Shown: positions 34,806-45,720, numbered from the stretch's first letter. The stretch: 64,000 nt of DNA from Fragilaria radians (GCA_900642245.1 CAAAJI010000001.1:805765-869764); one strand, 5' to 3'. The notes: generated by a model not told the origin, from the sequence alone. Made by a program: numbers and translations.

Positions 34806-35816
34806 TTAAATATTAGATGCGATCGAATAGGAAAGCGCTCCAAACAATGCAAATAAAATTCCAACTTTGTTAAGACGAGAAAATGGCGCTCCTCCAAACA
34901 TGCAGCGACCGGAAATTATAATGCACAACCTGCGAATAGCATCACACGCACCATAAGTTATTGGATTAACCAATCGTACAAACATAAATGACAAGCAATA
35001 CTCCAAGTGATATGATATTGCAGCCGTAGATGTCAACCAGATTGGAGGCTGTGTTTTCTTCAGATCAGACTTCGATTCATGTGCTTGTATCAGGGACATA
35101 ATTATACTTATGGCAAATCCAACAATTACCATGGCACGTTGCGCCTGTGATCCAGAAACACCACTCTTGGATATAGCTCGCTTGCTGGTAACATTCAGCA
35201 TTGATTGGGCTGTGCATGACACCATGGCAGCGAAAAATCCAAAGGCTTCAAACATAGGAGAATTCCAGGAAGCACTTGCAATGCCAGCTGCGATCGGAAT
35301 CAATGAAAATAGAGAAATAAAATTGGGTAGGGAATGCATGCCGTCCATTAAGAGTGTCAATAGGACTGTAATCAAAGGAATGGCACATTTCGATGTATAG
35401 GTCAGCGATATACCAATTCTATTCAAACTTATGGAGTTTGCAAAGTTGGCAATGAATAGAAATGTAGCTGGTAGAGCAAACTCTGGAAGTATGGCAACTG
35501 ATTCACGCACTCGTTCCAAGATACGTAAGTTTGGATGTAGCAAAAGACCGAGGATTAGGGATCCACCAAATCTATATAGTGTCAGAAGGGTGGGACGGTC
35601 AAGGTGCGATGGAAATGAGGATGCCTCCTTAGAACTATCGTATTTGAGAAACTTTGTAGTCGAGTAAGTGGTAAACAGACTGGAAGTTATCATCCAAGCA
35701 GCCCCAACGAAATGTGTATTTCCTGCCAATGAGGAAAGCACGCTTGGTTCAATGTATGAAAGCATTTGACTCATCTTCCCGCCTGTGGTCATGCTTGCTA
35801 CACAACAAATGATCAT
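34806..35816 (-). CDS. Triose-phosphate/nucleotide-sugar translocator family transporter
   Basis: 336-aa single-exon frame with about nine to ten hydrophobic helices, a DMT-superfamily transporter. Family features: GISLTYTSKCAIPLITVLLT in the position of the first conserved loop, IPIAAGIASASW, FGFFAAMVSCTAQSMLNVTSKRAI, and the C-terminal GILFALFGALSYS. This is the pattern of the TPT branch (PF03151), which exchanges phosphorylated C3, C5 or C6 compounds or nucleotide sugars against phosphate or nucleotides. Diatoms have several such proteins in their four plastid membranes. The N-terminus (MIICCVASMTTGGKM) is not an obvious bipartite presequence, so location (plastid outer membranes, Golgi or ER) and substrate stay open. 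Confidence 0.78.
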   Translation of the reverse strand: MIICCVASMTTGGKMSQMLSYIEPSVLSSLAGNTHFVGAAWMITSSLFTTYSTTKFLKYDSSKEASSFPSHLDRPTLLTLYRFGGSLILGLLLHPNLRILERVRESVAILPEFALPATFLFIANFANSISLNRIGISLTYTSKCAIPLITVLLTLLMDGMHSLPNFISLFSLIPIAAGIASASWNSPMFEAFGFFAAMVSCTAQSMLNVTSKRAISKSGVSGSQAQRAMVIVGFAISIIMSLIQAHESKSDLKKTQPPIWLTSTAAISYHLEYCLSFMFVRLVNPITYGACDAIRRLCIIISGRCMFGGAPFSRLNKVGILFALFGALSYSIASNI

Positions 35817-36223
35817 TAATTTGTGAGGGTAGCTAGTTAGTAATCAGTTGTGGCACAACAGTTTTGAACTTGGATTTTTCCCGTCAGGGTGAAGGATTAA
35901 TCAACGTCACTACTAGTACTGTATAAATAATAAAATGTATGAGTTTTTGTACGATTGTTACAGTTGTAAGCTAAAACTAGCTTCTAGAGTGATAGTTACA
36001 ACTACCACTTTCACCTTACGCGATTTAGGTCAAAGAAACAACGGAAAGAACATGATAACATGAAGCCTTATTACAGTTTACTGCTTTCCATCCACTAAAC
36101 ACTTTGGGGATATTGAAAAACTTTTAAATTCGAAGGTGCCAACCATGAAACATCATACTTTGTTTCACATTCATCACATTCATGAAATATTCGACAAGGA
36201 ACCTTGATCCATTACTCCAAGTT
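35817..36223. other. Intergenic region
   Basis: Promoter side of the transporter gene and 3' side of the STI1-repeat gene. Nothing specific seen. Confidence 0.4.
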
Positions 36224-37038
36224 TTACAACTGAGTTCGGAAAGCAGCGCTCACTTTTTCCAATTTTTCCTTTTTCGCAGGATCCTGCATCATATCCTCCA
36301 TCTGTGGGGTGGGAAGAGTGCGGGCAGAACGTAAGATTCAGGAGAAAGGGCTCACCATTCAAAGGTATGGAAAGTTAAAAACGTACCGCAGATACATAGT
36401 GCTTAAATGACGGGTCCTTTTGCATGGCAGCAACTTGCGCTTGAAATTTAGGGTCTTTTAACATTGTAGCCATCTGAGCCATCATTTCAGGGTTGGTCAT
36501 GTCGGCCATTGCTTGCTCCATAGCAGCACCAGCAGTATTCTTTAGTTGATCTTCACCAACTTTTAGCATGTGTTCCATTTTCGCCTCGATCTTAGCTGCC
36601 GTCGAAGGATCCTTAAGGGCCTCCGCTAAATAGATAATTAGATAATTGTCTACACATAGATGCGAGGTTCAGAAGTACGGAGTTACTTACCAGTTTTTTT
36701 GGCTCCATCCTTGAATTCCTTTGAATCCGCAAGGTTTTTCATGTGCTTCTGGAAGTCAGGATTTTCCATCATCTTTTTGGCTTCGGCCATCATTTCAGGG
36801 TTCTGATATGTGATTCAATTTAGCGCATCGCCCACGAACCAATCGAAATTCGTCATATAGTAGGACTCACCTGGAGGTCTTGCATAAGTTGTGCAAGGAG
36901 AGCTGGATTTTTCGCAGCTTCTTGAAGCCCTTGTAATCCCAACTGCAAATCTCGAATCGCTTCGGCATCCTTATCTTGTGCCATTGCTGGAACGAAGAGG
37001 ATGGTCAGGATTGTTACGGCTTTAGCTATGAATTTCAT
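36224..37038 (-). CDS. Secreted STI1-repeat protein
   Basis: Four exons on the minus strand: 37038-36871, 36802-36691, 36625-36387 and 36301-36224. The introns start GTGAGT, GTAAGT and GTACGT and end in CAG, TAG and CAG; all join in frame to 198 aa. Residues 1-20 (MKFIAKAVTILTILFVPAMA) are a clear signal peptide with no aromatic residue at +1, so the secretory pathway or ER is likelier than the plastid. The rest is helical Met/Gln/Lys-rich sequence with STI1-type NP..(M/L).. and DP repeats: NPALLAQLMQDLQ, NPEMMAEAKKMMENPDF, NPEMMAQMATMLKDPKF, QKDPSF and MMQDPAKKEKL. STI1/Hop DP-type repeats bind chaperone clients or ubiquilin-like partners. There are no TPR or ubiquitin domains. A chaperone-cofactor role in the secretory pathway is inferred. 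Confidence 0.82.
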
Positions 37039-38461
37039 TGTCTAGATTGTATTTTTATCTCTTTCTATCTCGTATTTATGAGCTGACATTGAGGGGAGAA
37101 AAAAGTTTCACGTGGAAACTTCTTGAAAAGATACTTTGATACCAAAATATTTTAAGTCACGTACATACGTTCCTTCAAGTATCACTTCAGTAGGTTAGTT
37201 GAAGTTGCTAGTATCCGATGGGATATGCACCCGTGCGCCGGCATACCAGAGAGATCAGAGATAACCATTGCAAAGAATTGTGCAATGGGATGAAGATACG
37301 CAACGATTGAACTTTAAATGATGCAATAAAACCACTCATTCAAAGCTCTAGGAGAGGCCTCAAAAGAGGAAGTTTGATTCATTCTGAACGAAAAAGTGAA
37401 GAAAAAAGAAGTGGTGAGTTAAATCAGATAGACCGCCGAATTTCTATTTTCCTCTTAATTTTCTGAATTTTGAAGTATCATGAATTGCATTGTATCAAAC
37501 TTGTTGTGACATATGCAGAACTTGGGCTCATTATAAAAATGGCGTCCAAGTAACTCCATTTGATTGGTTGTGGAATTGTCATTTCCTCCTTGTGAAATGT
37601 TCACAAAAGGCCATTGCAGAGTACGGAACATAAGATAAGTAAATATTTTTAGGATATACTTTTTCATCAAGCCCTTTGTTGTCAATCAGTGAAATTGGGA
37701 ATAATTCTTCAATCATCATTGCCAATTGAGAAAGTTTGTTTTTGCTAATTGTATCAGCCACAGTGTATGCTATCCATTATATAATTACTTACTCTACACC
37801 CTAAAGAAAGAGAGAGAAGGTAATAAAAATAGTAGCTACACAGGTTATATCGTAGATTAAGATATGCTCTTAAGATAGAAGAGCATTTCACTGTCTACCC
37901 ATTTCACGCTATCCATCCTGCAAGAGTGTCCATAACGAAAATATGTCAATCGTAAAAAATCTGAGAATAGCAGTGTTGGCGTGCGACAATCATCGTTTTC
38001 ATCTTCATGACCAGTAATGGCTTCTTCCATAGCTTGTATCTCATTGTGTTGAAGATTAGCAGCATCTTTCGCTCCCATTTCCTTTAGGTCATTTTTTACA
38101 GCCTACCCATTTTCAATTTTTTTAGCTTTTTTTATAATCAGGGTTAGTAAATGTTATGCAATATTTTTTAAAATTTTACAGTATTACCCCACCAGTTAAA
38201 TCCGTCGCTTTCAGAGCTATTCATATGCCTATTGATCGTTTTACTTGCGTATTTTGGAGACATGTAGTTGCGATTGATCGTGGTGGATATTCTAAAAAAG
38301 TGCAATCACTTTTGGTCTTGCATGATTTTCTTTGATAACCTTTATATAATAACCCTAGAAAAAAATCATGTATTCAGCATATTTTTTAATTACTACTTTG
38401 AATTTATCCTGTCTAGATTTCTTTGCTCAATCGTTTTTGTGTATTCATTCTTTCACATCAT
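37039..38461. other. Stretch with possible unmodelled minus-strand exons
   Basis: Minus-strand segments look mildly coding: 38262-38190 (MSPKYASKTINRHMNSSES.. ending NWW), 38104-37857 (AVKNDLKEMGAKDAANLQHN then acidic ITGHEDENDD), and 37761-37579. Donor- and acceptor-like sites (GTAATA, GGGTAG, GTAAGT) lie between them, but I could not find phases that join them cleanly. They could be one small multi-exon gene or chance. No family recognised. Confidence 0.25.
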
Positions 38462-40006
38462 TCAAATGGTTATCTGTGAGGTAATCGGTAAGGATGCTCG
38501 CCCAAAAGGCTGGTGAATAGTTTCAATAGGAGGATTCTGATGCGGTGTTAAGCCGTATGCCACCAACTGATTTTTCTCATTGCTAATATTGTTGATGGTA
38601 TTCGTCCGCATAACCTGCCGAGACGGAGGAGCTCGTTGGGTTGAGGTTTGAATGGCGGACAGAGAAACATTTGATGTAATATTCCAGGGGGTCACAGGAG
38701 GCAAAGGCGTGCTCTTCCCGTTCTTATTCTTTTCAACATGTTGGCAATTTATGCTGAGTGGTATGTGAGACACCACAGGCTCACGAATATCCTCTAAATT
38801 GACGAGATTTTTCATGGCAGCTGCAACGTCGTCAAGAGCACTAGAATTCACAGCAGATTTCTGCATTCCGGATCCATTAAAGTATTGAAAATCGAAGCCT
38901 TGATCCTTGGCACTCTCTGGCAATAAAGAATTGGGGAGTATTTCAGTTTTTGAATTAGAAATTCCTTTCGGAATTTGCATGTTCTGATGTATAGTCTTCG
39001 AAGAATGAAAAGAATGCAAATCATAAGACGATTCTTGAATCGAGGGAGCTACAGGAGATACAAGATATGCCTTTAAAATCTGACCTTTGATATTATCATA
39101 AGAATCTGAAACTTGACCTTTAGAGACAGGACGAATGGGATCCTTTTGTGACTCGACAGGCTGGACTGACACAAATGGCTGGACTTGATTCATTTGAGCA
39201 GGGCTAAAGCACTCAACATTTATTTGAGCAACGGATGGTGAGAGAATAAATAAGTTAACAGTAAGAGAGTTATTTTGAAAGTGTTTGCCGTTCGTCAAAG
39301 GCTGCGGAATCGTTCTTGTCTGATTCTCAAAATGAGTCAATTTTTCTTTTGGAATTTGGGTGTGCTGAAACATTAGGGAAGAATCGGGTATGTTTAAATT
39401 TTTGTGAGTAGTGTTGACGTTTGGCTCGACTCTACATTTACGGCTCATGCTCTCGTTGAATGATGCAGTCGCCAAAGGTTTAGGTGCATTGGTAAACAAC
39501 TTTTTTTCCGGCATTCCGCGGTTCAGAATTTCATTGCTTGTCACAATTCCAAGCTCGTAAATCTTTGGCATACTGAAGTAGCTCAAGCCATCAATGAAAA
39601 GATCAAACTGTCGAACAGCTGGATTGCTCCCCTGCATTATTCGAGTGGCATACGCGACAAGCTTGACCGTGTGATGACCAGCCATAGTCCATGAGCATTC
39701 AAATCTCATCTCTGTTCGTCTCCCTCTAGAAAAGTGGATTTGTTCTCCATCTATAGTCACCATACGCTTTCCCGATGTAATGCTCCAGATAAAAGTCACG
39801 TCATGTTCTTCTCCACGACAGTCCACTCCTTTAAGGCCATTCAAAATTGCATCTTTATTGGAGAAGCCAAATGAAAATCGAATCTTCTTTTTGGTGAGAG
39901 AAAAGCGTTTTCCGTTGGTTGTCGCTACATAATCCACTTGATAGACTGGATTTACTCGAATGTCATACTTGGAGTTATTTGTACTTGCTGTAATCTTAGT
40001 CATCAT
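38462..40006 (-). CDS. Unknown protein with a beta-rich, FAIM1-like N-terminal pattern
   Basis: 514-aa single-exon frame starting at a double ATG. The N-terminal 175 residues look folded. They contain GEEHDVTFIWSITSGKRMV followed by TIDGEQIHFSRGRR, then FECSWTMAGHHTVKLVAYA and RQFDLFIDGLSYFSMPKIYE. Alternating hydrophobic strands with a TSGKR-(V/M)-V-DG core recall FAIM1 (Fas apoptosis inhibitory molecule) beta domains, and I believe this block is conserved in diatom hypothetical proteins; both are from memory. The remaining 340 residues are low-complexity, rich in Asn, Ser, Gln and Pro, with no motif, and probably disordered. No signal peptide or membrane segment. Function unknown. Confidence 0.7.
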   Translation of the reverse strand: MMTKITASTNNSKYDIRVNPVYQVDYVATTNGKRFSLTKKKIRFSFGFSNKDAILNGLKGVDCRGEEHDVTFIWSITSGKRMVTIDGEQIHFSRGRRTEMRFECSWTMAGHHTVKLVAYATRIMQGSNPAVRQFDLFIDGLSYFSMPKIYELGIVTSNEILNRGMPEKKLFTNAPKPLATASFNESMSRKCRVEPNVNTTHKNLNIPDSSLMFQHTQIPKEKLTHFENQTRTIPQPLTNGKHFQNNSLTVNLFILSPSVAQINVECFSPAQMNQVQPFVSVQPVESQKDPIRPVSKGQVSDSYDNIKGQILKAYLVSPVAPSIQESSYDLHSFHSSKTIHQNMQIPKGISNSKTEILPNSLLPESAKDQGFDFQYFNGSGMQKSAVNSSALDDVAAAMKNLVNLEDIREPVVSHIPLSINCQHVEKNKNGKSTPLPPVTPWNITSNVSLSAIQTSTQRAPPSRQVMRTNTINNISNEKNQLVAYGLTPHQNPPIETIHQPFGRASLPITSQITI

Positions 40007-41231
40007 TCCTTCACTTATATGGGTAATCGCCTTGCCAAATCAATGCCGATGAAGGGAATGCGGCTACTTTTGTTCTTCTAAACTTGTGAGACTTTGAAAA
40101 TAATTTGGATAAAAGACGTTTAAAACACGATGAAGTGATTCAACGGCAGTCCCAAAAAGTGAGACTTGCAGGATTGAAACCAGTTTTATGGGATTGCGAT
40201 ACACTCGTTTTTGCAACGGAGGGTTTTCGTGGGAGAGCCACTCAAGACGTAGTCAGTCTTATCAAATAGTTTTTGAAAATCTCCACGATCATGAGTCCAA
40301 TATCTCAATAGATTTCTATTATCAATACCATACAGAAATTAAGCTCTCAGTGCTTCTTGTTATGGCCTGATCTTCTCATCGCCAAAATTATTGCCCGAAC
40401 CAAATGCAAGACTTGTTTTTCAAAAATATCTTATACATGTTCGAATGATTCGTCTTGTTTGTCTTATCACATCATCGACTTCGTATAATTGCTTCGCCTA
40501 GAGTGGCAAATGTGATGGACGGAAGGAATACATTACTATCGGTTCAGCGGAGGCACTTCGAACTAACAACACACTTTGAATAAAATCAGCGGCAAGACGC
40601 TATTCCTAATCCAAGATAATTGTTTTATAATTGTGTCACATTTAGACTATTTTACCCATCACAAATACCGCATAAAACATGTACCATTTCCTTAGCTTAC
40701 TTGAATGCTTGATTTTTCTTATGGCTCTGCACCAAAACTAAACCTTTTCTTACCTTCATTGATACAATTTGCTGTGGATACATACCTCAATCCAGCACCT
40801 GCATATTGATTAATGACTGGTGTGTTCAAAGAAAAATTTTGTGAAATGAAGTAGAATCTGGCAGTCTGCATGTATAAGCCCCAAACTTGTAGGCGCTAGG
40901 AGGAAAAGTTTCATACTTTGTAAAAGCAGGTTTTCGAAAAATGGTTTGAGATCTGTTTCATAACTCACTTCTAGTGCACTTTCATACCAAATAAGAAGCA
41001 ATATCTCATTCTCAACCACTATCAAATTCTCTCATAAGGATCATTACTGTTTATCCTACCTTGGAACATTTACTTTGAGTAAAGAGACGTATGCCGAATG
41101 AAAACTTGTAACGAGTGTATGTGACGTTATGATGGAGTCAATTAGAAAAGTTAACGACTTTTTCTAAGAATTTCGAAAAGCTTCTTCTTTTTGCGATTTT
41201 CGCTGGTTTCAAAAACATCCCCTTCATCAAC
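40007..41231. other. Divergent intergenic region
   Basis: Between two divergent genes. No ORF with coding character. One TGACGT half-site at 41122-41127. Confidence 0.45.
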
Positions 41232-42584
41232 ATGATACGTAATGAAGATAAAAACCTCACGTTGTCGCGTTTTGATGCCAAGTTAATTCGTCAAGTATTG
41301 CTGACAGATGATTTCGAGGCTCTCCATGATTCTAAAGTTACACCATGGTTTTCAGAATTTCAGCCATTCGATGGTAGTGACCCGGAAACAATAATGAAAC
41401 GTGCGTTTCGCGATCACGTCGTAGCGCAAGAGGATGATTCCTCCCTGCAAGAGCTCATACATAGTTTACATGAGAGTATTCGATCATTAATTCCGAATCG
41501 AAAGGACTTACATGACACAATAGTGAATGATGCGAGCATTCGAGAGTCCAGTGGAAATCCTAGGGCATTGCTTCTCTGTCTTGTTCACGCTTCGGAGGCA
41601 TTGCAATCGCTTGAATCGGAGGCGCGAGCAATAACTACGGAGGACTGGAGACGACTTGCGATTGAAAAGATTGATTCGGAATGTTCCGTAGAATTCATGG
41701 TCTCTTCCGCTATGTACCTTTTATTGAAAGCTGAATTATGCCAAGCTGATGCACAAGACTTTTATCTGCAAAATATCTGGGCGCCTCAAATTCACATGGA
41801 AGGTCCTAGCTATTTACGAAATTTGATGGATAAAAAGTTTGGTGACTATTCCATTACGAAGACATGGCTGAAGAATCTCATGCAAGATATTCCGGTTGTT
41901 GACGTTAATGATAAGTATGCTTTCCGAATCGTTTTAGGAAAAGGATGGGTGCAAGACATTTTATTTTGTAAACATGAGGCAACAATACTGCCAGAAATAT
42001 TCTCCTTTGACATGGAAGCTTTGATTATAATACGTGAGGCTTGCCAGAAGGCAGTCATTGCGTCATCTTTAATGTTGCATTGTGGTATCACAAAACGAGT
42101 TGATCCGCAATCTGATCTTGGGTTTTGCCTTGAGAGACTATTGACTATTTTGTCAAATTATCAATCAGATGCTTATGAAGCTAATGTATCCAACACTGTG
42201 GTTGCTCTTGCGAAAGAAAATGGCACCTTGGCGGATGAAACCGCTTTACGTAATATTACGTTATCTACATTGAAAGGGCAAGATCCCGTTATTGTCTTAT
42301 TGAATCGTCGAGTTCAAGATACATTTCTCGAAATGATATCCAAAGAGGGTCCAGTCATTCCTAATATCTTGAAAAGTGGCGTTCAAGACTCAATTCGTTC
42401 AAGAAAGGAATCTGGTCTTGAACATGTAGCGGAAGACTTGTTTTACCAACGAGGGATTTTAGTTTACACTTCTGAACTAGCTAAGCTTAGTGTGTTGAGT
42501 CGAAAGATTGTCGATCTAACGCATTCAATTCATCAAGGTCTCATTGAAAATGCACTACAAAATACTTTAACCAATTCAAGTTAA
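41232..42584 (+). CDS. Probable TCP11 (T-complex protein 11/SOK1) family protein
   Basis: 450-aa single-exon helical protein beginning at ATG 41232. No signal peptide, membrane segment or catalytic motif. Features that resemble the TCP11/SOK1 family are a central LQELIHSLHESIRSLIPN (as in the family's 'L..L..EIR..L..L.P' block), an Ile-Asp motif before a following helix, an Ala-Pro containing WAPQIHMEG segment, and a C-terminal DPVIVLLNRRVQDTFLEMI. TCP11/SOK1 proteins modulate cAMP/PKA signalling in yeast and sperm; whether that holds here is unknown. The match is by pattern only; an unrelated helical protein is possible. Confidence 0.55.
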   Translation: MIRNEDKNLTLSRFDAKLIRQVLLTDDFEALHDSKVTPWFSEFQPFDGSDPETIMKRAFRDHVVAQEDDSSLQELIHSLHESIRSLIPNRKDLHDTIVNDASIRESSGNPRALLLCLVHASEALQSLESEARAITTEDWRRLAIEKIDSECSVEFMVSSAMYLLLKAELCQADAQDFYLQNIWAPQIHMEGPSYLRNLMDKKFGDYSITKTWLKNLMQDIPVVDVNDKYAFRIVLGKGWVQDILFCKHEATILPEIFSFDMEALIIIREACQKAVIASSLMLHCGITKRVDPQSDLGFCLERLLTILSNYQSDAYEANVSNTVVALAKENGTLADETALRNITLSTLKGQDPVIVLLNRRVQDTFLEMISKEGPVIPNILKSGVQDSIRSRKESGLEHVAEDLFYQRGILVYTSELAKLSVLSRKIVDLTHSIHQGLIENALQNTLTNSS

Positions 42585-42758
42585 ATTTGGTTAGTTCCTA
42601 AATACCTTTATGAGAGATCAGTAGTACTCATGAGTTCTTTTATCTACAAAATCATTTTATCACATAGTTTCGTAGTAGATACTAACATTTCCGAAAAATG
42701 GTGCGATGACGTAGTTTTCCCAACCTTGCAGAATTCATGAAACATAATTGTTTTTGCC

Positions 42759-45110
42759 ATGTATTTCATCTTTCTTTTTATCAAAGTATCCTTTGCGTTT
42801 GTGCCATGGATGGGCCCCTCTCAACGTTATAATTGTCCTGAGACCTTCTGGGAACATAAAAATAGACGAGTTGCGAAGCGTTTAGCAATTTCGTTGGATG
42901 CCACAAACTTTGCCACAGAGTCACAAGAAAACATGGAGGATCGAACCGATGTAGTCCTCTTCGGTTTGGGGGACTTACGTGTTGATGATCACAAGGGACT
43001 TCAGGATGCGCTTTCGCAGACAAGCAAAGTATTGCCTCTGGTCGTTTTCGATCCACATCATTTACAACAAACACTCTCATGGTCTCACATGTCGGACACT
43101 GCCAGGATGCTAGAGGCCGCCTGGAAAGATCTACAGGATACGCTGCACTCTCAACTGGGACTTGAATTGCACATGGAGATAGGTTCTGTTCAGAATGCCT
43201 TGGAGAAAATTTCCACACAATACGAAAATGTTCATGTGCACGTATGTGATTTGGATCCAGTCGATAATGATATTGGATATGGACCCTATTCGAGACTTCG
43301 CGATGACCCACCGCCGAACCTTCATGTATGGACATGCCATCTAAGAGAGGAGCCTTGGAATAATCTTGACAAAATAGGAGACTCTTTTCCTGCGTACGAA
43401 CAAATGTACCAAAGAGCATTTTCTGTTCAGCATCCCATTCACACGCAAATCCAAACTATTGCCACAGAGCGTCTTGTATCTTGTGAATTATTTTCAAAAA
43501 CGATTCCTTCCTTCCAAGATATTTTCAGCCTTATTTCGAAAGCTAACTCTGATCTCAATCCAAGGGAAATTCCAAATGAGAGTGGAACTGGACTTTACGG
43601 GACCCATTGGGGTGGCCTCAGTGCGTCAACCGTGGGAGAGAAAGAAGTCATGCAAGCAGTTCGTGACTATTGCATCACCTGTGGAGAAGATGATGAGAAA
43701 TGGGTTCATTTTGAACGCTTCGTGAACCGGCCTTGCCACCGAAAAGCGGAATCACTGGAGCATGCCACAATTTCATGGATGATGAGAGGTACGGAGAAAG
43801 AATCATCCACAGATTCCAAAATCATTCCAGAAAATCTATTACGAGGAGAGTTAATGACTCGATACTTGGCTGCTCCATTGTGGCTAGGAACAATATCACC
43901 ACGTCGTCTATGGCACACTGCGAAACAAGATTTGTCGACAATTTTTTACGAAAGTGCGTTGCGACGCATGGTGGAAGGACGAGAATGGCATAAAATTCTA
44001 GCATCAACACCGAAATTAGGAAATGATGGTATTTACTATCGATATTGGCGATGGCACGGATTTCTCTGTCGTTATGCACAGAAAAATTTGAGAATAGATA
44101 GGGAGAAGGATCAAATTGGATTGTTGCTAGTACATGGTTTTGGTGCGTCAAGCTCTCAATGGAAACGTACAATTGATGCCCTGGAGGTATCAGAAAGTAG
44201 CCTAGAATTTGATCAAGTTCTGGCACCTGACCTCCTAGGATTTGGGCATTGCGAAAAGCCTGCTCTTACTTACACTCAATACTTATGGAGTGGATTTGTT
44301 AGTGATTTTGTAAAGGATATTGCTGCTACTCAACAAAACTGGAGATCGTTTTGTGTTGCCGGAAACTCCATTGGTGGATATACCAGCATTGCCGTTGCAG
44401 CCGATGACTTTGCCATTGGAGACGGTGTCTTATCTAGCTTTGGATCCCAGGGGACTAAAATGTGTATTGGGCTGGTACTTTTCAATACCGCTGGCAGAAT
44501 TCAAACCATCGATGAAATCCTATCTATGAAATCCTCTGGTTCCAAGCTATTAACCGTGGCGCAACTCACAGCTCTAGACGCCCTATCACCTTGCAATCCC
44601 TCTCCTCGACCCATTTCACGGGTGATTGGCAATGCCATCTTGACTTTCTTACGTCTTAATATCCAAGGGATCTGTCAGAAAGTCTACCCTGTGAATCCAA
44701 ATGCGGTAGATCAGAGATTATGCAACAATATTTTGCGAGATTCCTTGGATCCAGGAGCTGTCAACGTTATGATTTCAGGTTCTAAATTGCCAATACCGCG
44801 GACCGTCAACGAAATGCTAGCTGCTGATATTGGTGCAACAAGTGAATACAATAGCCTTCATGAAGGTACCTTTGATGGACCGGTTCTAGTGGCTCAAGGT
44901 ATATTAGATCCTCTCAATGATTCCAAAAGTCGTGCAGAGCTTCTGGGTTCGCTTCGTGACAACATAATGGTTACTCAACTAAATGGTGGTCATTGTCCCC
45001 ATGATGAAGTTCCAAAGGAAAGCGTTAAGGCATTAGTTGATTGGGCTCAGCAAGTTGTTAAGACTCCAATACTTGCTACTACAAGTTCGGCAAAGACACT
45101 TAATGAATGA
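42759..45110 (+). CDS. Plastid-type photolyase-like/alpha-beta hydrolase fusion
   Basis: 783-aa single-exon frame. Residues 1-20 (MYFIFLFIKVSFAFVPWMGP) are a signal peptide joined to FVP, a good diatom plastid-targeting 'ASAFAP'-type junction. Residues about 45-235 are a photolyase/cryptochrome alpha/beta domain (VVLFGLGDLRVDDHKGLQDA, VLPLVVFDPHHL). Residues 300-400 resemble the start of the photolyase FAD domain, including YLAAPLWLGTISPRRLW, but the FAD-binding core is missing, so DNA repair is unlikely. Residues 450-775 form an alpha/beta hydrolase: LLLVHGFGASSSQW, PDLLGFGHCEKP, nucleophile Ser537 in GNSIGG, Asp717 in GILDPL, and His745 in NGGHCPHD. The same fusion is known from plants (Arabidopsis At4g25290-type) and other algae; its substrate is not known to me. 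A TGACGT site lies 47 bp upstream of the ATG. Confidence 0.88.
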   Translation: MYFIFLFIKVSFAFVPWMGPSQRYNCPETFWEHKNRRVAKRLAISLDATNFATESQENMEDRTDVVLFGLGDLRVDDHKGLQDALSQTSKVLPLVVFDPHHLQQTLSWSHMSDTARMLEAAWKDLQDTLHSQLGLELHMEIGSVQNALEKISTQYENVHVHVCDLDPVDNDIGYGPYSRLRDDPPPNLHVWTCHLREEPWNNLDKIGDSFPAYEQMYQRAFSVQHPIHTQIQTIATERLVSCELFSKTIPSFQDIFSLISKANSDLNPREIPNESGTGLYGTHWGGLSASTVGEKEVMQAVRDYCITCGEDDEKWVHFERFVNRPCHRKAESLEHATISWMMRGTEKESSTDSKIIPENLLRGELMTRYLAAPLWLGTISPRRLWHTAKQDLSTIFYESALRRMVEGREWHKILASTPKLGNDGIYYRYWRWHGFLCRYAQKNLRIDREKDQIGLLLVHGFGASSSQWKRTIDALEVSESSLEFDQVLAPDLLGFGHCEKPALTYTQYLWSGFVSDFVKDIAATQQNWRSFCVAGNSIGGYTSIAVAADDFAIGDGVLSSFGSQGTKMCIGLVLFNTAGRIQTIDEILSMKSSGSKLLTVAQLTALDALSPCNPSPRPISRVIGNAILTFLRLNIQGICQKVYPVNPNAVDQRLCNNILRDSLDPGAVNVMISGSKLPIPRTVNEMLAADIGATSEYNSLHEGTFDGPVLVAQGILDPLNDSKSRAELLGSLRDNIMVTQLNGGHCPHDEVPKESVKALVDWAQQVVKTPILATTSSAKTLNE

Positions 45111-45720
45111 ATAATCCCAATTATTATTTGTTAATCTTGTCTAATTCTACCCATTCCTTAAGCCTATACTCAATTGATTTGCATTTTATTCCACGGGTTC
45201 AAACAGTACTTTCAGAGAGGGAAAAAAATCATCATTTCATAATAGATTTTGTTTCGGCGATCATGTGGTGCATCATTGTTATAGTGACTGAGTGAAGGGA
45301 TTCTATGCAACTCTGGCATTAACTTCTTATGAAAAACTGGAAGGAGCATTCCTAAGTAATCAATGTAAAAAACTAAGCATGATGTTGAATCTTGCTCACA
45401 TTCTTAATTTAGGATTGATCCTATCTCAATGGGTTACATAATGATACAGGCGGAAATCAAACCATGTTTGAAGAAATACCATGCATAAACCATAAAGTAT
45501 GCTGTCCGCAAGATAAAGGGATTAAAGAAGCAGAAAGCTTACACTAACAGCCAAAACCTGGAGAAATATACTTTCATCCAAAAAGCAATTAGCATGAGAC
45601 ACATTTTCCAATACATTGCGGTACTTTATGACCTACCTTGGCTGAAGGATCAAGAAGCTAATCCCTAAACACAATAGGTTATTGTCAATAACAGTTTAAG
45701 AATAAAATATTAAACTAGGA
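45111..45720. other. Non-coding stretch
   Basis: 3' flank of the fusion gene; nothing recognised. Confidence 0.45.

Noticed and set aside
37579..38262. Several short minus-strand ORFs with splice-like signals
   Set aside because: No combination of donor and acceptor phases gave a clean joined frame, so no gene model is proposed; kept only as a low-confidence note.
42781..44226. Long minus-strand ORFs (up to 212 aa) opposite the fusion gene
   Set aside because: Antisense shadows of a 783-codon gene with intact domain motifs on the plus strand.
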